This document shows positions 57,294-64,000 of a stretch of 64,000 bases of DNA, one piece after another. A model generated the notes under the pieces. The model searched no databases. It saw only the letters and a list, made by a program, of their open reading frames with translations, and was not told the origin of the DNA. A program made the position numbers and the translations under genes. The DNA comes from Bartonella rattimassiliensis 15908. Its GTDB lineage: Bacteria > Pseudomonadota > Alphaproteobacteria > Rhizobiales > Rhizobiaceae. The DNA is taken from contig NZ_JH725068.1 in assembly GCF_000278215.1 (NCBI RefSeq), positions 84,337 to 148,336 of the forward strand, read 5' to 3'. The stretch's first letter is position 1, and each line of letters begins with the position of its first letter.

Positions 57294-58550
57294 ATGCAAA
57301 AAACAGAATTGAAGACTTTCTCTTTTTTAGAGAAGTCGATAAATCAGAGAACGCTTATCACTGGTTTCGTCGTTTTTTTATCTGCTTTTTTTATGTTTTT
57401 TGCACCCTTTGCGTATGCTGATAGCGGATTTAAACACTGGATTAAAGAGTTTAAACAAACAGCTATTGCTCACAATATTAGTCCCTCTACGTTTCATATG
57501 GCTTTTAAAGGCATTAATACTATTGATCCAGGAGTTTTAAAAAGCGCCGCATACCAACCGGAATTTATCGCTCCTTCATGGAATTACTTTGATAATCGTG
57601 TTCATGATATTGCAATTATAGAAGGGCGGCGTCAAACTCAAAAATGGAATAAATGGCTCCTTCAAATTGAAAAACGTTTTGGTGTTGACCGAAATATCCT
57701 GCTTGCTATTTGGTCAATGGAAAGCAACTATGGGAAAGTTTTAACCAATAAAAATGCCCTGCGTGATACCATTCGCTCACTCGCAACTCTAGCCTATGCT
57801 GATAAAAAACGTGCAAAATATGCACATACACAACTGATTGCTGCTTTGAAAATTCTACAAAGTGGCGAAATTAAACGCTCTCAACTCACTGGATCTTGGG
57901 CTGGTGCATTGGGACATACACAATTTATTCCAAGCAGTTATCTCGTCTATGCTGTTGATATGGACCAAGATGGACGGCGTGATATATGGAACTCTGTTCC
58001 AGATGCTCTGGCTACTGCTGCTAATCTTCTCCACAAAAATGGCTGGAAACCTAATCTTATTTGGGGAATAGAGGTAAAAGTACCACAGGGGAAAAGCCTT
58101 CCTGAAGGCTGGCACTCCTTTGAACAATGGAAAAAATTAGGTGTAAAACACGCAAATGGGCATCCTCTTCCTACATTAACTGAGCAAGCAACGTTAAAAT
58201 ATCCAGATGGAACAAAAGGACCTATATTTTTAGTAACAAAAAATTTCTTTGTTTTAAAACGTTATAATAATGCAGATCGTTATGCTCTTGCTGTTTCCCT
58301 TCTTGCTGATCGCATTGCTGGAAATCCCGGACTGGTGCATGATTGGCAAAGACCTTTTCAACCGCTTACTTTTCAAGAATGTAAAGAACTACAATCTCAC
58401 TTAAGTGCACTGGGTTATTATAAAGGGAATGTTGATGGAAAAATTGGAACAGCCTCTCGTAAAGCAATTAAAGCTTTTCAACTGCGTCACGGTCTAAAAG
58501 CAAATGGATATCCATCATCTCAAGTGCTTCTTCTCCTTCGCAAACAATAA
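57294..58550 (+). CDS. Lytic murein transglycosylase (MltB-like) with peptidoglycan-binding domain
   Basis: Cleaves peptidoglycan glycan strands to make 1,6-anhydro ends. 418 residues: signal segment (VVFLSAFFMFFAPFAYA), an SLT_2/MltB catalytic domain with ILLAIWSMESNYGKV containing the catalytic Glu and GALGHTQFIPSSYL, and a C-terminal PG_binding_1 domain (LSALGYYKGNVDGKIGTASRKAIKAFQ in parts). The stop overlaps the start of the next gene by one base (TAATG), so the two are coupled. Confidence 0.92.
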   Translation: MQKTELKTFSFLEKSINQRTLITGFVVFLSAFFMFFAPFAYADSGFKHWIKEFKQTAIAHNISPSTFHMAFKGINTIDPGVLKSAAYQPEFIAPSWNYFDNRVHDIAIIEGRRQTQKWNKWLLQIEKRFGVDRNILLAIWSMESNYGKVLTNKNALRDTIRSLATLAYADKKRAKYAHTQLIAALKILQSGEIKRSQLTGSWAGALGHTQFIPSSYLVYAVDMDQDGRRDIWNSVPDALATAANLLHKNGWKPNLIWGIEVKVPQGKSLPEGWHSFEQWKKLGVKHANGHPLPTLTEQATLKYPDGTKGPIFLVTKNFFVLKRYNNADRYALAVSLLADRIAGNPGLVHDWQRPFQPLTFQECKELQSHLSALGYYKGNVDGKIGTASRKAIKAFQLRHGLKANGYPSSQVLLLLRKQ

Positions 58551-59641
58551 TGGAGAGTAAGGTTTTGTCTCTTTTTCGCCGGCTATATTTGATGTTCCTA
58601 TTCTTTTCATTTTTTATTGTGGCGATCATACAACCATCCCCAAGTAAAGCAACAAACTTCTTCAAATGGTTGTCACAACATAACAAACAGGTACAGCAAC
58701 CACCACAAATTATAAAACAAAAAACAGATAAGCTACAAAAAAAGATTGTAACACAAAAAAGCGCACAAAAGCTAAAAAACGAGAATGCAAAGCGTATTCT
58801 TGTCATAGGGGATTTTATAGCTTATGCTGTTGCCGATGCACTTAAAAAGTTTTTTACGAATAATAGGGATATTATTATCATAAATAAAACAAAACCCGCT
58901 TCCGGCTTAGTTCGAACTGATTATTATTCTTGGCAAAACAACATTTCTAAACTCATTGATCAAAATAACCCTGATGTTATTATCATGATGATCGGTGCAA
59001 ATGATAATCAAACAATCAAAAACTCTGATAGCATGATTAATACAAATCAATCAGAATGGGTGCGCATTTACAAACAAAGAATTATTGAAATTGCTGAAAA
59101 TCTTCAGACCTCTGGAAAATCATGGATATGGATAGGTCAACCCGCCTTTAGAAGTGATCTTTTGACACAAAAAATGAAAGTTTTTAATGCACTCTACAAA
59201 CAAGAAACAGAAACAGCAGGAGGATATTTTCTCGACATTTGGAATGGCTTTAGTGACAAAGAAGGAAATTTTTCTTTTTCAGGCTATGGTATTAATGGAG
59301 AAATAGTCAAATTACGCACCAATAATGGCATGCATTTCACCCCTGAAGGAAAAGAAAAACTTGTCTCTTATTTACAAAAACCATTGAAAAATATTTTAAA
59401 TTTTCATACCTTTTCTCACGAAGATCCACATTCAACCGATCAAGTTATTCAAAAACTTATACAAAAATCAAAAAATCAAGAGCCGAGTAATATTATACGT
59501 CAACCTCCAATAAGCCTCGATAACATGGCACAACAAAACACTCATCTGTTAGGCAAAAGAAAATCAAGTTTTATAGAAAAATCATGGTTTCCCCTCAATG
59601 GGTATCAAAAAGACCGAGCTGATAATTTTTCTTTCCCATGA
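58550..59641 (+). CDS. SGNH/GDSL hydrolase family protein (DUF459)
   Basis: A 363-residue secreted or membrane-anchored protein. A hydrophobic N-terminal segment (LMFLFFSFFIVAIIQ) is followed by a basic Gln/Lys-rich linker and then the SGNH fold: ILVIGDFIAYAVADAL (block I; Asp replaces Ser in GDS, giving GDF), MMIGANDNQ (block III) and a C-terminal region with NGMHFTPEGKEKLV (block V His). The change from GDS to GDF would remove the nucleophile of a normal esterase. Its coupling to the MltB-like gene suggests a role in peptidoglycan or envelope polymer handling, but this is inference. Confidence 0.8.
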   Translation: MESKVLSLFRRLYLMFLFFSFFIVAIIQPSPSKATNFFKWLSQHNKQVQQPPQIIKQKTDKLQKKIVTQKSAQKLKNENAKRILVIGDFIAYAVADALKKFFTNNRDIIIINKTKPASGLVRTDYYSWQNNISKLIDQNNPDVIIMMIGANDNQTIKNSDSMINTNQSEWVRIYKQRIIEIAENLQTSGKSWIWIGQPAFRSDLLTQKMKVFNALYKQETETAGGYFLDIWNGFSDKEGNFSFSGYGINGEIVKLRTNNGMHFTPEGKEKLVSYLQKPLKNILNFHTFSHEDPHSTDQVIQKLIQKSKNQEPSNIIRQPPISLDNMAQQNTHLLGKRKSSFIEKSWFPLNGYQKDRADNFSFP

Positions 59642-59804
59642 ATGTCCTGTTTAAAATAAAAAATCTAATTTTCCCTCATAAAGAGGAAGCGAATAATATA
59701 AAAATACTATTTACATCCTATCATGAAGAAAAGATTTGCATAAATTGTAACGCTATCCTTTCAGGAACATGAAAAGAGATTGTGCTAACCCATACCGTTA
59801 TATC

Positions 59805-61829
59805 TCACAATCCACGTTCATTAATCATTGCTTCTGGTAAAGGCATCCGTCCCCGAAAAGCTTTATATAGTTCCTCTGGATCGCGGCTTCCCCCAGCAGA
59901 ATAAATAAAACGCTTTAAAAGATCAGCAAGCTCTGAATTAAAAGCATCACCTTTTTCTTCAAATGCTTGAAAAGCATCAGCACCTAGCACTTCTGACCAC
60001 ATATAAGAATAATAACCAGCAGCATAACCATCCCCTGAAAACACATGCATAAAATGTGGAGGACGATGACGCATAATAATTGTATCAGGCATTTGCAACT
60101 TTTCCAATTCTTTATGTTCAAAAATTGTTGGATCAGTTACTGTTTCTCCTTGGTGAAAAGCCATATCTACCAAAGCTGATGAGATAAACTCCACCGCGAA
60201 AAATCCAGCATTAAATGTCTGTGCCGCCAAAATTTTATCTATCAACTCTTGTGGCATAGGAAGACCTGTTTTTGTATGGATAGCATACGATTTTAATATC
60301 TCTGGTACGGTTAACCAATGTTCATAAAGTTGAGAAGGAAGTTCAACAAAATCACGTGAAACAGATGTTCCCGCTACAGACGGCCATGTTACATCAGAAA
60401 GCAAACCATGCAATGCATGCCCAAATTCATGGAAAAGTGTACGTGCATCATCAAGGGATAAAAGCGCAATCTCCCCTTTAGAAGGTTTAGCAAAATTACA
60501 AATATTATAGATAATAGGTTTTTGCCCGCCATTTAACTTAGACTGCGATTGCAATTGGCTCATCCATGCACCAGAACGTTTTGAAGAGCGTGCAAAATAA
60601 TCACCAATAAAAAGCCCAAGCAAGCTTCCATCAGATTTCTTTACTTCCCACAAACGCGCATCAGAATGCCAGAGTGCAACAGCATTTTTTTCTTCAAAGG
60701 TAATGCCAAAGAGTTTTTCTGCTACTCCAAAAGCTGCTTTAATTATGCGATCAAGCTGAAAATAATATTTAAGTTCAGCGTCATCAAAAGAAAATTTTTC
60801 GGTGCGAAGTTTTTCAGCATAATAACGCCAATCCGAAGCAGTTAAAGATTCATTGCTTCCTTGATTGTTGGCAAAATTTTGTAATTCAATTTGTTCAGCA
60901 GAAGCCTTTGCTCTTGCTCGCTCCCATACAGGCATAAGCAAATCCATAACTGAATCAACACTTTTAGCCATGGTATTATCGAGTTTTAAATCTGCAAAAG
61001 ACTTATAGCCCAATAATTTAGCTTGCTCATCTCGAAGGGCAACAATCTCTAAAATAATTGTTCGATTATCGTTCTTATTATTATTTTCACCACGTTTAAC
61101 CCATGCCTGAAATGCAACCTCACGCAAATCACGACGATCAGAGAATTTTAAAAAAGGTTCAATAATTGAGCGTATTAATGTTAATGCATAAGCTTCTTCA
61201 TTGCCTCTTTCGCGCGCAATCGCCTTCATTGAAGCAATAAGATCTTCCGGCAAACCAGATAAATCTGTTCGTTTTAAAAATAAAATCCATTCAGCTTCAT
61301 CGTTTAAGACATTTTGCCCAAAAGTAGCATTTAAAAAAGCAAGCCTTTCATTAATTTCCACAAGCCGTTTCTTAGATTTTTCATCTAATTTCGCACCATG
61401 ACAAACAAACTTTTTCCACCATAATTCAAGAACACGTGTTGTTTCACTCTCAAATATACCCTGTTGCGACTGTTTATAAAGCTCATCTATTTTCGCAAAT
61501 ATCCGCGCATCCATCATCATTTTTGAAGAATAACGGGAAAGTTTTACAACGAACTCTTGTTCTAACTGTTGAATCAATGCATTCGTATGAGCACTAGTGC
61601 GCAAGAAAAATATTGAACAGACACGATTAAGCATTCGACCACAAAGCTCAAAAGGTTGCAAAAAATTCTCAAGCGTTGGTGGTTCTTGCGCTATCGCAAT
61701 CACTTCTAGCTCTTCTTCAGCTTCTTGAAAGGCCTGTTCAAAAGCTGGTTTAAAATCTTCATCACTTATAGAAGAAAAATCAGGAAGACCTGAAAAGCCC
61801 TTCCAGTCCAGCACTGCCTCTTTTGTCAT
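59805..61829 (-). CDS. M3 family oligopeptidase (oligopeptidase A / peptidyl-dipeptidase Dcp type)
   Basis: A cytoplasmic zinc metallopeptidase of 674 residues that degrades oligopeptides. The zinc site is FHEFGHALHGLLSDV; the conserved downstream SQLYEHW and HVFSGDGYAAGYYSYMWSEVLGADAF are present. No signal peptide. Distinguishing oligopeptidase A from Dcp needs a tree; the overall pattern fits the Dcp/OpdA clade found in Rhizobiales. It is convergent with the SGNH gene. Confidence 0.9.
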   Translation of the reverse strand: MTKEAVLDWKGFSGLPDFSSISDEDFKPAFEQAFQEAEEELEVIAIAQEPPTLENFLQPFELCGRMLNRVCSIFFLRTSAHTNALIQQLEQEFVVKLSRYSSKMMMDARIFAKIDELYKQSQQGIFESETTRVLELWWKKFVCHGAKLDEKSKKRLVEINERLAFLNATFGQNVLNDEAEWILFLKRTDLSGLPEDLIASMKAIARERGNEEAYALTLIRSIIEPFLKFSDRRDLREVAFQAWVKRGENNNKNDNRTIILEIVALRDEQAKLLGYKSFADLKLDNTMAKSVDSVMDLLMPVWERARAKASAEQIELQNFANNQGSNESLTASDWRYYAEKLRTEKFSFDDAELKYYFQLDRIIKAAFGVAEKLFGITFEEKNAVALWHSDARLWEVKKSDGSLLGLFIGDYFARSSKRSGAWMSQLQSQSKLNGGQKPIIYNICNFAKPSKGEIALLSLDDARTLFHEFGHALHGLLSDVTWPSVAGTSVSRDFVELPSQLYEHWLTVPEILKSYAIHTKTGLPMPQELIDKILAAQTFNAGFFAVEFISSALVDMAFHQGETVTDPTIFEHKELEKLQMPDTIIMRHRPPHFMHVFSGDGYAAGYYSYMWSEVLGADAFQAFEEKGDAFNSELADLLKRFIYSAGGSRDPEELYKAFRGRMPLPEAMINERGL

Positions 61830-62408
61830 AATATTTTATGTCTCCACATTTATATATATAAATTTAAGCTGTAATAATTATATTTACGACACAAATTGAT
61901 AATATACTAAAAAACAAGAATTTTCATGCTTACGAAACAAAATATTCATTTATAAGATATTTTATCGTTTTCATATAGAAAAAAAAATCTGACGATCATG
62001 AGATTCTCTCACTTCAAACCATATTATATTGAATTGATATAAGCTTATTCACTTGTACAGCACAAGTATGAATTGCGTCTTATATAAAAATTATTGCAGA
62101 AAGGTATAATCTCTACTCTTGACAAAATATGGCTGTAGATTCTTTTAAAAATCGCAAAACTGTACTGAAGAAATGAAGAAAAAAATTAGAACTGATTTTT
62201 ACATTATATTATTCCCAAATTAAGCTGTACTCTCATTTCAATGATTCAGAAACTTGTTTATAATTTATAATTTATCCTTGACTTTACTTTAAATATTAAC
62301 AATTGGGAGTATAATTGGGGATTTTTTTAAAATCTTCCATCAGTTTTTGCTTTTATCTCATCTATTATCTGACTTACAATTCTCAGACTCTTCAGGAGGT
62401 ACTTTATC
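61830..62408. other. Divergent intergenic region between M3 peptidase and mgtE
   Basis: About 580 bases. It holds a partial repeat copy F (about 61980-62042), a TTGACA at 62120 without a matching -10, and the SD AGGAGG of mgtE. No Mg-responsive riboswitch was recognised. Confidence 0.45.
61980..62042 (+). repeat. Dispersed intergenic repeat, copy F (partial)
   Basis: Contains AAAAAAATCTGACGATC, ATGAGATTCTCTCACTTCAA and ATTGAATTGATATAAG, shared with parts of copies D and E. Both ends are lost. Confidence 0.4.
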
Positions 62409-63785
62409 ATGACTGACATTAAAACGGTCTTCGACTTCAAAAATTTTTCCCCTGAAGCTTTCGCTGAAAAATTACAAAATCAGCATTTTGCAGACTCTAT
62501 TGATATCATCAATGATCTCGATATCATGGAACGTATAACTATTCTTAGTCTTTTGCCTCTTGAGTATGTTATCGAACTTTTTGATAAACCAGAACTTGAG
62601 AACCCTGCTGCTATCCTAGAACTTCTTCCTATAAATCGTGCTGTTGAAATTCTTGATGGTATGTCTGCAGATGCTGCTGCAGACGTTTTTCAAGAAATAG
62701 ATAAAGAAACCCGCACACGGCTTTATGCCTTGCTGAAACCCTTAACGCGCGCTGAACTTAAAAAACTCACCAGTTATCCTGATCATACAGCAGGAGCACT
62801 GATGACAACAGAGTTTATAGCGGTTCCTTCAAATTGGACCATAAAAAAAACTTTAGAGCACATTCGTGAAGTCGAGCGGACACGTGAAACCGTTTATACC
62901 AGCTATGTAATTGACCCCAAAACAGGCACTCTTCTCAAAGCCGTTTCACTGCGTAATCTCATTCTTGCTTCACCTGATGAGCAAATTCTTAATGTCCCTA
63001 CCCATGACTCACCTATTACAATATCGCCCTTCACAGATCATGAGGATATCGCACGCCTTTTCCAACGCCATGACCTTCTCTCTGTACCTGTTGTTGATGA
63101 AAATAATCATGTCATTGGCATTGTAACCGTTGATGACGTGCTTGACACTATGGTCGATGAGATGAGTGAAGATGCCTATAAATTTGGAGGTATGGAAGCG
63201 CTTAATAAGCCCTATATGCAAATCAAATTTCCTGAAATGATGAAAAAACGCGGTGGCTGGCTTGCTTTACTCTTTATCGGTGAGATGCTGACAGCAAGCG
63301 CTATGCAATATTTCGAAACAGAACTCGAAAAAGCGATTATTCTTACACTATTCATTCCGCTCATTATGAGTTCAGGAGGAAATTCCGGCTCACAGGCTAC
63401 ATCTCTTATTATCCGTGCATTGGCTTTACGTGAACTCACGCTGAAAGACTGGTGGAAAGTTATCATTCGTGAAATTCCAACAGGACTATCCCTTGGTCTC
63501 TTACTTGGAATTATTGGCATTATGCGTATCACTCTTTGGCAACAACTCGGTATCTACGACTATGGCCAACATTGGATTGCTGTTTCAACAACAGTGGGTA
63601 TAGCTTTAATTGGCATCGTTACCTTCGGTTCTCTCTCTGGGTCGATGCTGCCTTTTATCCTAAAAGGTTTAAAATTTGATCCAGCAAGTGCTTCTGCTCC
63701 TTTTGTGGCAACTTTAGTAGATGTCATGGGCATTATAATCTATTTTTCTGTAGCTTCCCTCATTTTATCAGGAACTCTTCTTTAA
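62409..63785 (+). CDS. mgtE: Magnesium transporter MgtE
   Basis: A Mg2+ channel gated by its cytoplasmic domain. 458 residues: N-terminal helical superfamily domain (about 1-125, with LELLPINRAVEILDGMSADAAADVFQ in pieces), two CBS domains (about 130-255, SYVIDPKTGTLL and VPVVDENNHVIGIVTVDDVLD) and a membrane part of about five helices (about 275-455) with SSGGNSGSQATSLIIRALAL, the ion-conducting signature. SD AGGAGG lies nine bases before the ATG. It may also carry cobalt at low rates. Confidence 0.95.
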   Translation: MTDIKTVFDFKNFSPEAFAEKLQNQHFADSIDIINDLDIMERITILSLLPLEYVIELFDKPELENPAAILELLPINRAVEILDGMSADAAADVFQEIDKETRTRLYALLKPLTRAELKKLTSYPDHTAGALMTTEFIAVPSNWTIKKTLEHIREVERTRETVYTSYVIDPKTGTLLKAVSLRNLILASPDEQILNVPTHDSPITISPFTDHEDIARLFQRHDLLSVPVVDENNHVIGIVTVDDVLDTMVDEMSEDAYKFGGMEALNKPYMQIKFPEMMKKRGGWLALLFIGEMLTASAMQYFETELEKAIILTLFIPLIMSSGGNSGSQATSLIIRALALRELTLKDWWKVIIREIPTGLSLGLLLGIIGIMRITLWQQLGIYDYGQHWIAVSTTVGIALIGIVTFGSLSGSMLPFILKGLKFDPASASAPFVATLVDVMGIIIYFSVASLILSGTLL

Positions 63786-64000
63786 GCATGTGAAGTAAAA
63801 ATGCATTTTTATGAAAAAATCTTGTCATATAACCTAAGATTTTTCCATAAGAAAATAAGCTCTATTATTTGTTTTCTAGCACACCGCTTCATAGGCAATA
63901 TATTGTTTTATAATGGTAATTCATATATTTCTATAGTGAATAATAACGGTGAATACTGTGAGATGATCCTATCATAAACCTTCTCATATAAAATTAATTA
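63786..64000. other. AT-rich downstream region to window end
   Basis: About 215 bases without a recognised gene. A short AAAAATGCATTTTT palindrome just after mgtE (about 63798-63811) could be a weak terminator. Confidence 0.35.

Noticed and set aside
61830-62408. Mg2+ riboswitch before mgtE
   Set aside because: No conserved M-box-like pairing was recognised; the sequence is simple AT-rich DNA plus a repeat fragment.

Overview
The window is a chromosomal segment of an alphaproteobacterium, very probably a Bartonella species (Hyphomicrobiales). The evidence is an AT-rich genome with long non-coding gaps between compact housekeeping genes, gene orders typical of Brucella/Bartonella (rimP-nusA-ylxR-infB-rbfA-truB, argJ-ppi-secA, hslUV, a PepA-type peptidase followed by NlpC/P60, nrdHIEF), a Mur-like Fur protein, and an Omp10-like lipoprotein of the Brucella type. 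The species cannot be fixed from the sequence alone. No rRNA, tRNA, CRISPR array, intact insertion sequence or intact prophage was seen.

Layout. 1-7.7 kb: 3' part of trmB, then the translation/transcription cluster rimP, nusA, ylxR-like, infB, rbfA, truB (+). 7.7-10.9 kb: a gene-poor stretch and an MFS exporter (-) that separate truB from rpsO and pnp. 10.9-16.6 kb: rpsO, pnp, an RsmC-like methyltransferase (+), then hslVU (-). 16.8-21.3 kb: asparaginase, coaA, PepA-like peptidase, NlpC/P60 protein (+). 22.2-25.0 kb: mutT, argJ, PpiC-type foldase (-). 25.5-30.8 kb: secA, fur/mur-like regulator, prfA, prmC (+). 30.8-34.5 kb: nrdHIEF (-). 35.2-37.8 kb: znuCBA (+) behind a Zur-box-like inverted repeat. 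37.8-39.3 kb: decayed DNA with a broken phage integrase. 39.4-45.1 kb: ugpBAEC and ugpQ (-). 45.3-50.6 kb: guaA, rsmB, a tiny basic ORF (+), guaB. 50.8-57.0 kb: a PLD-family protein, a degenerate NtrC-type regulator, an Omp10-like lipoprotein (+), kdsD, galU. 57.3-63.8 kb: an MltB-like transglycosylase and a DUF459 SGNH protein (+), an M3 oligopeptidase (-), mgtE (+).

How the genes fit together. Most of the window serves protein synthesis and quality control, nucleotide supply (class Ib ribonucleotide reductase, both GMP-synthesis enzymes, MutT), envelope building (KdsD, GalU, MltB, PLD, lipoprotein) and scavenging of host nutrients (zinc, glycerol-3-phosphate and its diesters, peptides, magnesium). 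This suits a host-restricted bacterium. No clear new multi-gene system was found. The observations most worth a second look are a dispersed intergenic repeat family that often sits downstream of minus-strand genes, an NtrC-type regulator whose receiver and ATPase motifs have decayed, a double Zur-type palindrome, an NrdR-like palindrome on a candidate nrd promoter, an SD-masking hairpin at hslV, an intra-operon terminator in ugp, and the integrase fossil.
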